Assembly: GCA_934317205.1 (NCBI GenBank)
Contig: CAKREL010000055.1
Coordinates: 1-15,933, forward strand
Origin: an uncultured Eubacterium sp.
GTDB lineage: Bacteria; Bacillota; Clostridia; Lachnospirales; Lachnospiraceae
Direction: 5' to 3'
DNA length: 15,933 bases
Of this stretch, positions 1-7,010 are shown in pieces. Numbering within the stretch: position 1 is the stretch's first letter; each line of letters opens with the position of its first letter. The notes below the pieces were generated by a model. The model had not been told where the DNA came from. It worked only from the letters and a program-made list of their open reading frames with translations, and searched no databases. A program made the translations under genes and the position numbers.

Positions 1-51
1 GTAAAACGTAAAAAGAAATCTGAAGCAGCTAGAAAACGTAAATACAACTAG
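1..51 (+). CDS. rpsU: Ribosomal protein bS21, C-terminal fragment
   Basis: Only the last 16 codons and a TAG stop lie in the window; the 5' end is cut off by the window edge. The residues are VKRKKKSEAARKRKYN, the very basic tail typical of Firmicute bS21 (usually about 58 residues, ending RRKKKSEAARKRK plus two or three residues). bS21 sits on the 30S platform near the anti-Shine-Dalgarno sequence and takes part in initiation. An intrinsic terminator follows 13 bases later, so rpsU is probably transcribed separately from the sporulation operon downstream. Assignment rests on this short but distinctive tail. Confidence 0.85.
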   Translation, partial: VKRKKKSEAARKRKYN

Positions 52-64
52 TTCAAAGTTATTG

Positions 65-93
65 AAAGGACACTTCTATGGAAGTGTCCTTTT
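65..93 (+). terminator. Intrinsic terminator of rpsU
   Basis: A perfect 12-bp stem (65-76 AAAGGACACTTC with 81-92 GAAGTGTCCTTT) closes a 4-base TATG loop and runs into TTTT; a second T-run follows at about 101-106. It lies 13 bases after the rpsU stop. Confidence 0.9.
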
Positions 94-121
94 ATCGTGC
101 TTTTTTATAAGACTCTGTTAT

Positions 122-149
122 ATTCTTTATTTTTAATTCTTTATTTTTA
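122..149. repeat. Perfect 14-bp tandem duplication
   Basis: ATTCTTTATTTTTA occurs at 122-135 and again immediately at 136-149 with no mismatch. It lies in the A+T-rich spacer between the rpsU terminator and spoIIIAA. No function is evident; it is probably a replication-slippage product. Confidence 0.9.
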
Positions 150-311
150 TCCATGAAGGAAAAATTCTGTAAAAGTATCTGTGTAAGCGAAGATGATTTC
201 TCCGCTTTGTTTTACTTATCTTATTGATAAATTCATTTTTTGTTCTAAGAAGCGCTGGAATACATATATTAGACTATAGCAATTGACAAAAATGCCGAAT
301 GGAGTGATGCG

Positions 312-1235
312 ATGGAGCAGATTTTAAAGTTGTTTCCTGTACAGATCAGGAAGCAGTTTCAGGAAGCAAATATTTTTGAACGGTTTGCCGGAAAAATGGA
401 GGAAATTCGAGTGCGGGTGAATCAGCCCATAGAATTGATTACTACAGATGGTGCATATTTTTTGAAGAAGGATGAGCTGCTGACATTCCCGGACAGGCAA
501 TGCCTGTCAGCAACAGTAGAAGATCTGCGGCAGATGAGCACGTTGATATTACAGTATTCCCTTTATGCCTATGAGGAGGAAGTACGGCAGGGATTTCTGA
601 CAGTTGAGGGTGGACATCGAATTGGTGTATGTGGACCGGTAATGCAGAAGGAAGGAAAGATTGGCAGAATTTATCCGATTTTGTATCTGAATATTCGTAT
701 GGCCAGAGAACAAAAAGGATGTGGAAAGGAAGTATACGAACAGCTGTGGAAGTATGGAGAACCAGAAAATACCTTACTATTATCTGCGCCGGGAACTGGA
801 AAGACAACACTTTTACGGGATCTGATCCGACTGTTTTCCAATGGGGATGAAATACATTGCGGAAAACGGATCGGGCTGGTGGATGAACGATCAGAGCTGG
901 CCGGATGTCTGCATGGGATTCCTCAAAACGATGTTGGGGTGAGGACAGATGTGCTTGATGGATGTCCGAAAGTGGAAGGAATGATGCTGTTGGTGCGCAG
1001 CATGGCACCAGAGATTCTTGCAGTGGATGAGATTGGCAGCGTAGAGGATTTTTCGGCTATGGAATATGCCATGCGGTGTGGGTGTCATCTGCTGGCAACA
1101 GTACATGCCAAAAATCTGGAAGAATTGTTTCAAAAACCAGGATGGGACAAGTGTAAAAAGGAGCGAATGTTTGAAAAATATGTGATTATCTCAAAGGTAG
1201 CTGGAAAGAGACAGTATCAGGTAGAAGAAGGTTAG
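312..1235 (+). CDS. spoIIIAA: Stage III sporulation protein AA, ATPase
   Basis: A 307-residue protein, the usual length for the family. SpoIIIAA is the cytoplasmic secretion-type ATPase of the SpoIIIA-SpoIIQ channel in the mother cell, related to type II/IV secretion ATPases. The Walker A motif APGTGKTT is at residues 159-166, the Walker B ILAVDE at 235-240 and a TVHA sensor motif at 263-266. The N-terminal 150 residues form the family-specific domain (for example GGHRIGVCG at 100-108). The ATG is preceded by GGAG at 301-304 with a 7-base spacer. It is the first gene of the eight-gene operon, with 86 non-coding bases before spoIIIAB. A sigma-E promoter is expected from B. subtilis, but I could not place one convincingly in 94-300. 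Identification is firm. Confidence 0.96.
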   Translation: MEQILKLFPVQIRKQFQEANIFERFAGKMEEIRVRVNQPIELITTDGAYFLKKDELLTFPDRQCLSATVEDLRQMSTLILQYSLYAYEEEVRQGFLTVEGGHRIGVCGPVMQKEGKIGRIYPILYLNIRMAREQKGCGKEVYEQLWKYGEPENTLLLSAPGTGKTTLLRDLIRLFSNGDEIHCGKRIGLVDERSELAGCLHGIPQNDVGVRTDVLDGCPKVEGMMLLVRSMAPEILAVDEIGSVEDFSAMEYAMRCGCHLLATVHAKNLEELFQKPGWDKCKKERMFEKYVIISKVAGKRQYQVEEG

Positions 1236-1321
1236 CAATGAGATGTATATCGGGATGAAAGTGTATGAAAAAGACGGATGTTACATAGAAAACAGAAAGA
1301 GATTTTTGGAGAAGAGGAGTT

Positions 1322-1843
1322 ATGTTTTTAAAATTGACAGGCAGTGTCTGTGTGTTGACAGCCTGCATCGGATTTGTCAGAGAGATGCTGCGCGTTGCTT
1401 CTTTACATAAAAAAATACTGGAATCATTGATTGAAATGACAGAATTACTGGCCGCGGAGATCCGTTATGAGCGGCTTCCGATTCAGGATGCACTGTTGCA
1501 GGTGCAAAAGAAAGTACGCCCCGAGATTTCCAATGTGATGATACGTGTTGTGGAGCAGATGAAAAAGAGTAGTGGGACAGAATTTGTAACAATCTGGGAA
1601 AAGGCATTTTGTGAAGCGCAAGAAGAATTGTTTTTGGAATCAGAAGAAGTGGATGAGGTATGCCGTATTGGAAAACATCTTGGTTTTTTGGATCAGATCC
1701 AGCAGGAAGAGCATTTGAATGGATGCGCGAAACGTCTGCAGCGAATGCAGGAGCACGTACAGAAAGAATTAGAGGAGAAAAAACGTATTTACCGTTATCT
1801 CGGAATGGCAGCTGGTTTTTTTGTCATATTAGTTTTAGTGTAA
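1322..1843 (+). CDS. spoIIIAB: Stage III sporulation protein AB
   Basis: A 173-residue membrane protein with a hydrophobic segment at each end (about residues 5-20 and 160-173) and a long, charged helical middle, the SpoIIIAB architecture distantly related to the type II secretion GspF fold. The N-terminus MFLKLTGSVCVL aligns by eye with Bacillus SpoIIIAB (MLKLLGAVFIVV), supporting this start. Two purine runs lie upstream: GGAG at 1308-1311 (10-base spacer) and AGGAG at 1315-1319 (only 2 bases), so the first is the likelier ribosome site. The product works with SpoIIIAA in the channel base. Oddity: residues 12-15, LTAC, resemble a lipobox, which is probably chance because the Bacillus protein lacks this Cys. 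Confidence 0.92.
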   Translation: MFLKLTGSVCVLTACIGFVREMLRVASLHKKILESLIEMTELLAAEIRYERLPIQDALLQVQKKVRPEISNVMIRVVEQMKKSSGTEFVTIWEKAFCEAQEELFLESEEVDEVCRIGKHLGFLDQIQQEEHLNGCAKRLQRMQEHVQKELEEKKRIYRYLGMAAGFFVILVLV

Positions 1844-1882
1844 GGGGACTGCCGGCGGCAGCGAAGTTACAGGAGGGCATGT

Positions 1883-2077
1883 ATGGATGTCAATTTGTTG
1901 TTTAAAATAGCGGCAGTTGGAATCTTAGTCACAGTGATCGGACAAGTTTTAAAGCACAGTGGCAGAGAGGAACACGCTTTTTTGGTCAGTCTGGCAGGTC
2001 TCATTATTGTATTGTTCTGGATTGTTCCATATATCTATGATCTGTTTGATAATATAAAACACTTGTTTTCTCTGTAA
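1883..2077 (+). CDS. spoIIIAC: Stage III sporulation protein AC
   Basis: A 64-residue protein with two membrane helices (about 5-23 and 33-54) joined by a short polar loop, HSGREEH. This is the normal size and shape of SpoIIIAC, a small inner-membrane component of the SpoIIIA channel in the mother-cell-derived engulfing membrane. A strong AGGAGGG at 1871-1877 is 5 bases before the ATG. It lies 39 bases after spoIIIAB and 50 before spoIIIAD, on the same strand. Confidence 0.93.
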   Translation: MDVNLLFKIAAVGILVTVIGQVLKHSGREEHAFLVSLAGLIIVLFWIVPYIYDLFDNIKHLFSL

Positions 2078-2127
2078 GATACATGATGAGGGATTGAGGT
2101 ATTTCTGACTGAGAAAGAAGGGAGTTT

Positions 2128-2520
2128 GTGTTGGGAATCATTCAGATTTCAATGCTGGGGATTGGTGCAGTCGTACTTGCATTATTGTTAAAACAGCAGA
2201 AAAGTGAATATGCGTTATATTTGAGTCTGACGGCCGTCATCTTGATATTGATCTTTAGTATAAACCGACTGCAGGTAGTGATGGATACGATTCAGAAGAT
2301 GGAACAGTACACAGGAATTGATGTGGCGATGCTGAAAATTCTTATAAAGCTGATGGGAATTACCTATGTGGCGGAGTTCGCTTCTGGAATATGCAAAGAT
2401 GCCGGTTTTTCAGCCATTGGAAGTCAGATTGAAATGTTTGCGAAATTTTCCATTATGGCGGTAAGTGTACCGGTGCTGCTGACGTTACTGGAGACAATTG
2501 AAGGATTGCTTGGAACATGA
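2128..2520 (+). CDS. spoIIIAD: Stage III sporulation protein AD
   Basis: A 130-residue, strongly hydrophobic protein with about four membrane segments, matching SpoIIIAD in length and in the conserved central block (LKILIKLMGITYVAEFAS, then KDAG and a later IEMFAKF). It belongs to the membrane base of the SpoIIIA channel. The start is non-ATG: GTG at 2128, or the adjacent in-frame TTG at 2131. The Shine-Dalgarno run GAAGGGAG (2117-2124) is 3 bases from the GTG and 6 from the TTG, so the TTG may be the real start; the difference is one residue. The stop overlaps the spoIIIAE start as ATGA. Confidence 0.93.
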   Translation: MLGIIQISMLGIGAVVLALLLKQQKSEYALYLSLTAVILILIFSINRLQVVMDTIQKMEQYTGIDVAMLKILIKLMGITYVAEFASGICKDAGFSAIGSQIEMFAKFSIMAVSVPVLLTLLETIEGLLGT

Positions 2521-3728
2521 AATTGGTAAAAAGAATGTGGGTATGCAAAAAGCTGCGAAGAAAGAAAAAACGACAATGGTTATTGTTGCTTTTTGGCCTG
2601 GCAGGTTTGTTATTTATTATGATAAATATAAGAACAGAACCAGTGCATGCAGCAGAAGCAGAAGATGCGGACAGTAGCAGTATGCAGTTGGATTTATTAT
2701 CCGATTTGCCATTATCAGATATCCAGGATGTATTAAAGCAGAATACAGACACAGAAAATCTGTCATTTCGGGAATTGGTAAAAAGTCTGATGCAGGCGGA
2801 TGAGACAATGAAGAAGCAGGAGTTGTATCACAAAATATTGCACATTGTATTTAGAGATGTGGAGGAAGGCAGACAGATTTTTGTTCAGATTTTGCTTTTG
2901 ATGGCAGCCTGTGCATTTTTGCAAAATTTTATGAATATATTTGAAAGCAGCCAGATTTCGAAAACAGGGTTTTATCTGTATTTTCTTCTGTTGATGGGAT
3001 TACTGCTGCGGTCGTATCTGTTGATTCATACGATTCTGGAAGGGGTATTGGAGCAGGTGATCCACTTTATGGAAGCATTGTTGCCTGCGTTTTGCATGAC
3101 AATGGTATTTTGCAGTCAGAAAATGGCAGCTGTTGGATTTTATCAGTTGTCTTTAATTGTGATCTATCTGATCGAGCGTGTACTGCTGTATGTGGTAATC
3201 CCTGCAATTCATGTGTATGTAGTTCTGCAGATGCTAAATTGCATGACGGAAGGAAAGCTGATTTCTAAAATGACAGTGCTGTTGAAACGTGTGCTGATCT
3301 GGGGGATGCGTCTGCTGCTGGCAGGCGTGACCGGCATGAATGTGATTGAACAGATGATTGCTCCTTCTGTGGATAATTTGAAAAAAATGTCTGTGACGCA
3401 GACAATCAGCATGATCCCCGGACTGGGAAATACAGCACAGGCAGTAGGAAATATTTTTTTGGGATCCGCGGCGGTCATTAGAAATGGAATTGGAACAGCG
3501 GCTATGATTGTATTGCTGTGTCTGGCCATAGGTCCTTTACTAAAAATGCTGATATTTTCCATATTTTATAAGATGGCGGGAGCATTTGCAGAGCCTTTTT
3601 CAGATAAGCGGATCTGCGGATGTATCGATTGTGTAGGAGATGGTGCATTATTGCTGTTCCGTGCATTGGGAACAGGAATTTTATTGTGTATGATTACGAT
3701 TGCGGTGGTGGTGACGGCTACGGTATGA
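2517..3728 (+). CDS. spoIIIAE: Stage III sporulation protein AE, multi-pass membrane protein
   Basis: A 403-residue polytopic membrane protein, the largest SpoIIIA subunit and likely part of the export gate. The N-terminus has an unusually long basic region (about ten Lys/Arg in residues 2-19), a hydrophobic core at 21-38 and a signal-peptidase-like VHAA site near residue 45. An acidic extracytoplasmic stretch follows, then about seven membrane segments between 120 and 400. The conserved PGLGNTAQA block is at 301-309. The ATG overlaps the spoIIIAD stop (ATGA at 2517-2520), implying translational coupling, and the stop in turn overlaps the spoIIIAF start. Confidence 0.94.
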   Translation: MKLVKRMWVCKKLRRKKKRQWLLLLFGLAGLLFIMINIRTEPVHAAEAEDADSSSMQLDLLSDLPLSDIQDVLKQNTDTENLSFRELVKSLMQADETMKKQELYHKILHIVFRDVEEGRQIFVQILLLMAACAFLQNFMNIFESSQISKTGFYLYFLLLMGLLLRSYLLIHTILEGVLEQVIHFMEALLPAFCMTMVFCSQKMAAVGFYQLSLIVIYLIERVLLYVVIPAIHVYVVLQMLNCMTEGKLISKMTVLLKRVLIWGMRLLLAGVTGMNVIEQMIAPSVDNLKKMSVTQTISMIPGLGNTAQAVGNIFLGSAAVIRNGIGTAAMIVLLCLAIGPLLKMLIFSIFYKMAGAFAEPFSDKRICGCIDCVGDGALLLFRALGTGILLCMITIAVVVTATV

Positions 3729-4225
3729 CGGAATTGTTGGAATGGGTAAAACGGATGATTTTTCTGGGGATTTTCCTGACAATTATATTGCAGGTGCTTC
3801 CCTCTGGGACATATCAGAAATATGTGCGTTTTTTTGCAGGTATGATTTTTGTCCTGACAATTGTGAGTCCGCTGTTTTCGATTGTTGGAGAGAAGAACTG
3901 GCAGCAGACATTAGAACGGGAACTTTTTCAGGAAGATGTATTGCAGAGCGGACAACTGGATTTCGGTTATATGGAACGACAGCAGCAGGCATATTATAAG
4001 GAGCGGACAAAAGATGCGATCATACAGATGATAGAAAAACTCGGGGAAGAAAATGACTGTCCGGTGCAGCAGGTGGAGGTAGAATTGTCGGAGAGTGATG
4101 GTTCGATCATGTGTGTGAACCTGTGGACGACGGTTACTGGTGAACAGAGCAGGGAGCGCATGCGGGAGAAGACCGCACAGGCCTGTGGTATATCTGTGGA
4201 TCAGGTGGAGGTATGTGAGGCATAA
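3725..4225 (+). CDS. spoIIIAF: Stage III sporulation protein AF
   Basis: A 166-residue protein with two N-terminal membrane helices (about 10-26 and 35-53) followed by a soluble domain, as in SpoIIIAF, whose soluble part resembles a ring-building motif. The reading frame is open upstream to 3620. I chose the ATG at 3725 because it forms an ATGA overlap with the spoIIIAE stop, and because MTELLEWVKRMIFLGIF matches the Bacillus N-terminus (MSFLTEWLTTIVLFILF) in form. The upstream extension lies wholly inside spoIIIAE and is Cys-rich and non-conserved. The stop overlaps the spoIIIAG start by one base (TAATG). Confidence 0.92.
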   Translation: MTELLEWVKRMIFLGIFLTIILQVLPSGTYQKYVRFFAGMIFVLTIVSPLFSIVGEKNWQQTLERELFQEDVLQSGQLDFGYMERQQQAYYKERTKDAIIQMIEKLGEENDCPVQQVEVELSESDGSIMCVNLWTTVTGEQSRERMREKTAQACGISVDQVEVCEA

Positions 4226-4845
4226 TGGAACTGAAAGAGTTTGTACGGGAGAAAAAGTGGAAAAACATGAAAAAAGATCAGTGGCTGATTCTTTTTCTGG
4301 CCGGAGTGCTTTTTTTGATTGTTGCCATGCCTACTGAAAAAAATGGGAATTCCAAAATAATAAAACAGCAAAATGCACAAACAGAAACTGCCGGGGCGGC
4401 AGGAGGCAGACAGGAAGAGGCAGACTACGAACAGACATTGGAGATGCGGCTTGAGCAGATTCTGCAGGGAATGGACGGTGTCGGAACCGTGCAGGTGATG
4501 ATCACGTTGAAAGATCAGGGAGAGGCAGTTGTAGAAAAGGACGTGACCGTGCGGCAGGATACGGGGAGCGGAGGCCATGATCAGGATTCCGGCAGAGAGG
4601 CAGCCGGAGGCTTTGGAAACCATGAAAGCAGTGAGTCAACCGTTTTTTCACAGTCTGACGGGGATGAAATGCCATTTGTAAATAAAGAAGTATTGCCCAA
4701 AATTGACGGAGTTTTAATCGTGGCAGAGGGTGGGGCAGATGCCAGTGTCAGAAAAAATATTTCAGAGGCAGTGGAGGCATTATTTGGACTGGATGCACAT
4801 AAAATAAAAATAGTAAAAATGAAAACGAAGGGAGCTTCTAATTGA
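4225..4845 (+). CDS. spoIIIAG: Stage III sporulation protein AG, channel ring subunit
   Basis: A 206-residue protein with a basic cytoplasmic N-terminus, one membrane helix (about 19-35) and an extracytoplasmic domain. In the family this domain forms a large ring in the intermembrane space, with a ring-building fold interrupted by a beta insertion. The residues 70-105 and 155-200 look like the two halves of that fold (MDGVGTVQVMITL; IDGVLIVAEGGAD). Between them is a Gly/Ser/Asp-rich insertion (about 112-148), in place of the beta-rich insertion described in Bacillus. The start overlaps the spoIIIAF stop (TAATG) and the stop overlaps the spoIIIAH start (TTGA). Confidence 0.93.
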   Translation: MELKEFVREKKWKNMKKDQWLILFLAGVLFLIVAMPTEKNGNSKIIKQQNAQTETAGAAGGRQEEADYEQTLEMRLEQILQGMDGVGTVQVMITLKDQGEAVVEKDVTVRQDTGSGGHDQDSGREAAGGFGNHESSESTVFSQSDGDEMPFVNKEVLPKIDGVLIVAEGGADASVRKNISEAVEALFGLDAHKIKIVKMKTKGASN

Positions 4846-5540
4846 AAAAAATATTTCGTAAAAATCAGATTATTATTACCGCATTGGCTTTGATGATCGC
4901 TGTGGCAGGCTACATAAGTTATACAAAGACAAACGTAGCAGAAAATGAATCTATTCAGACTGCAGGCGATGATGTGGAAAATACATATGATATTTCAGAG
5001 GATGGACAGATTGGGGAGATTTTTACGGATACAGAGGATAACATGCAGTCAGCCGATGCAACGGATGCACAGACAGAAAACGGAACAGATCAGGCGGATC
5101 AAAATGCGCAAAATGGGGAAAACCAGGAAAATGCTGAAAAAGTGCAAAATCCTGGAGAGACGGTTCAGACTTCTGCAGAGGCGCAGGGTCTGGCATTTGC
5201 AGCAGATGTGAAACTGAACCGGGAACAGGTACGCTCCAAAAATAAAGAAACATTACTGGAAATCATTAATAATACTTCCATTGCAGAGGCACAGAAACAG
5301 GATGCCATTGATTCTATGATTCGGATGACAGAGGTGGCTGAACGAGAAAATGCCGCAGAGATTTTGCTGGAAGCAAAGGGATTTTCTGATGTGGTTGTCA
5401 GTATTACAGAAAATGAAGCAGATGTTGTGTTAAATATGGGAGATGTCACAGATGCAAAACGGGCACAGGTGGAGGATATTGTGAAAAGAAAGACCGGAAT
5501 TTCAGCAGAAAATATAGTAATCACACCACTGAGTCAGTAA
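4842..5540 (+). CDS. spoIIIAH: Stage III sporulation protein AH, SpoIIQ-binding channel subunit
   Basis: A 232-residue protein whose extracytoplasmic domain binds forespore SpoIIQ across the intermembrane space, joining the two halves of the feeding channel. A short basic N-terminus precedes one membrane helix (about 8-27). A long acidic, Asn/Gln/Asp/Glu-rich, low-complexity linker covers about 35-115, and a ring-building (YscJ/FliF-like) domain covers about 122-232, with the typical MTEVAERENAAE and KGFSDVVV segments. The start is TTG, overlapping the spoIIIAG stop as TTGA; AAGGGAG at 4828-4834 has a 7-base spacer. It is the last gene of the operon. No clear terminator follows, so transcription could run toward deoB. 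Confidence 0.94.
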   Translation: MKKIFRKNQIIITALALMIAVAGYISYTKTNVAENESIQTAGDDVENTYDISEDGQIGEIFTDTEDNMQSADATDAQTENGTDQADQNAQNGENQENAEKVQNPGETVQTSAEAQGLAFAADVKLNREQVRSKNKETLLEIINNTSIAEAQKQDAIDSMIRMTEVAERENAAEILLEAKGFSDVVVSITENEADVVLNMGDVTDAKRAQVEDIVKRKTGISAENIVITPLSQ

Positions 5541-5587
5541 AAGAGGCAATAATGAGATTTTTTGATAAACATAAAAACAGAAGACTG

Positions 5588-5596
5588 TGATATAAT
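5588..5596 (+). promoter_or_regulatory. Candidate extended -10 promoter for deoB
   Basis: TGATATAAT is a perfect TATAAT -10 with an upstream TG extension. There is no good -35 at 16-18 bases; TTGATA at 5562-5567 is 23 bases away. A second perfect TATAAT (5669-5674), from the repeated module, lacks both the TG extension and a -35. The -10 similarity is clear; promoter activity is inference. Confidence 0.45.
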
Positions 5597-5700
5597 GGGC
5601 GCAAGCGAGTCAGAATGTGCTCGCACAATTATGACGAACGGCGAAATTATTGAGTGATGAAATCACGATATAATGAGCGCAAGAGAGCCAACATGCTTGC
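5588..5700 (+). repeat. Two diverged direct copies of a TATAAT-hairpin module
   Basis: Copy 1 (5589-5609) and copy 2 (5667-5687) share GATATAATGnGCGCAAGnGAG with only two differences, 78 bases apart. The similarity continues in weakened form: copy 1 ends in GTGCTCGCA and copy 2 in ATGCTTGCA. Each can fold: copy 1 pairs GCGAG (5605-5609) with CTCGC (5620-5624), and copy 2 pairs GCAAG (5679-5683) with CTTGC (5696-5700). A separate perfect hairpin, GTGAT-GAA-ATCAC (5654-5666), sits just before copy 2. The block lies between spoIIIAH and the deoB ribosome site. It may be a duplicated promoter and leader or an interspersed intergenic repeat; the sequence alone does not decide. Confidence 0.7.
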
Positions 5701-5723
5701 AGACAGACAAGGAGGGACGACAG

Positions 5724-6875
5724 ATGAAACGAGTATTTTTAATTGTTCTGGACAGTTTTGGTATTGGGGAGATGCCGGATGCAGCAAATTATGGGGATGA
5801 AGGCAGCAATACTCTTGGAACTGTAGCAAAGAGCCCTGAGTTTTCTATGCCAAATATGGAAAAACTTGGGCTGTTCAATATCGATGGTGTGACAGCAAAA
5901 GCACCTTATGCCGCACCGAAAGGGGTATTCGCAAGGATGACGGAGCAGTCTGCCGGTAAGGATACGACCACCGGACACTGGGAAATCGCAGGACTGATTT
6001 CAGAAAAGCCGATGCCGACTTTCCCGAATGGATTTCCGCAGGAAATGCTGGATGCATTTTCAGAAGCTGTGGGACGCAAGGTGTTATGCAACAAACCATA
6101 TTCCGGTACCCAGGTAATTCAGGATTATGGAGATGAGCATGTAGAGACAGGAGCACTGATCGTTTATACTTCCGCTGATTCTGTATTCCAGATTGCAGCG
6201 CATGAAGATGTAGTTCCGGTAGAGGAACTGTATCGGGATTGCGAGATCGCGCGACAGATGCTGCAGGGAGAGCTTGGGGTAGGCAGAGTTATCGCACGAC
6301 CATTTATCGGCACTTCCGGAAACTATACAAGAACATCCCGGCGGCATGATTTTTCATTGGAACCGCCACAGGATACGATGCTGGATGTTTTGAAAAAAGC
6401 AGAATATGATGTCATTGGTGTCGGTAAAATTAACGATATTTTTGCAGGAAAGGGCATTACGGAATTTGTGCGGACGCAAGACAATGCAGATGGCATAGAA
6501 AAGACATTAGAATATATGGAACGAGATTTTAATGGTCTGTGTTTTGTGAATCTGGTGGATTTTGATATGCTCTATGGCCATCGGAATGACGTGCCGGGAT
6601 ATGCAAAGGCGCTGACTTATTTCGATCAACAGCTTCCAAGAATTTTATCTTGTCTGGAGGCGGAGGACTTGCTTATGATCACAGCAGATCACGGCTGCGA
6701 TCCGGGAACACCTTCTACAGATCATTCCAGAGAGTATACGCCATTTGTGATGTATGGAAAAAATCTGCCGCATGGTAAAAATATGGGAACACGGACCAGT
6801 TTTTCTGATATTGGAGCAACAGTGCTGGATTATTTTGACCTGTCTGGAAATATTGCGGGTGAAAGTATGTTATAA
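5724..6875 (+). CDS. deoB: Phosphopentomutase
   Basis: A 383-residue cytoplasmic enzyme of the alkaline phosphatase superfamily that interconverts (deoxy)ribose 1-phosphate and 5-phosphate, linking nucleoside salvage to the pentose phosphate pathway. Metal-site motifs are visible: VLDSFGIGEMPDA at 8-20, DFDMLYGHRND at 279-289, TADHGCDP at 320-327 and STDHSREYTP at 331-340. The phosphate-carrying Thr lies in GKDTTTGHWE (78-87), probably Thr81. The frame is open 17 codons further upstream, but AGGAGG at 5710-5715 is 8 bases before this ATG, and MKRVFLIVLDSFG is the normal family start. No other nucleoside-salvage gene is adjacent, so it appears to be a single-gene unit after the spoIIIA operon. 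Confidence 0.96.
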   Translation: MKRVFLIVLDSFGIGEMPDAANYGDEGSNTLGTVAKSPEFSMPNMEKLGLFNIDGVTAKAPYAAPKGVFARMTEQSAGKDTTTGHWEIAGLISEKPMPTFPNGFPQEMLDAFSEAVGRKVLCNKPYSGTQVIQDYGDEHVETGALIVYTSADSVFQIAAHEDVVPVEELYRDCEIARQMLQGELGVGRVIARPFIGTSGNYTRTSRRHDFSLEPPQDTMLDVLKKAEYDVIGVGKINDIFAGKGITEFVRTQDNADGIEKTLEYMERDFNGLCFVNLVDFDMLYGHRNDVPGYAKALTYFDQQLPRILSCLEAEDLLMITADHGCDPGTPSTDHSREYTPFVMYGKNLPHGKNMGTRTSFSDIGATVLDYFDLSGNIAGESML

Positions 6876-6894
6876 GAAGCCATTCGGTTGGCTC

Positions 6895-6923
6895 TTGACA
6901 GATGTTTTTCCCTTTATTACAAT
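6895..6923 (+). promoter_or_regulatory. Sigma-A promoter of prfC
   Basis: TTGACA (6895-6900), a 17-base spacer and TACAAT (6918-6923) match the vegetative consensus at 11 of 12 positions. The predicted start, near 6930, gives a leader of about 80 bases before prfC. A weak AGCCA/TGGCT hairpin (6878-6893) lies between the deoB stop and the -35. Confidence 0.88.
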
Positions 6924-7010
6924 AGATAAGATTGAGCATTGGAATTAGAAATCATGCATTGATAAATCTTGCTATGAAAGATTAGATAAAGACAAGTTGG
7001 AGGGCTAAAT

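Noticed and set aside
263..270. CATATATT as a sigma-E -10 element for spoIIIAA
   Set aside because: It matches only 6 of 8 positions, and nothing resembling a sigma-E -35 lies 13-16 bases upstream.
1355..1366. LTAC in SpoIIIAB as a lipoprotein signal
   Set aside because: The hydrophobic stretch before the Cys is short, the Bacillus homologue has no Cys there, and the segment fits the known N-terminal membrane helix.
3620..3724. Upstream in-frame ATG adding 35 residues to spoIIIAF
   Set aside because: The extension lies entirely within spoIIIAE. The ATG at 3725 makes the ATGA overlap typical of this operon and matches the family start.
5673..5723. Upstream in-frame ATG adding 17 residues to deoB
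   Set aside because: It lies within the repeated hairpin module and lacks its own ribosome site. The ATG at 5724 has AGGAGG at an ideal distance and gives the standard family N-terminus.
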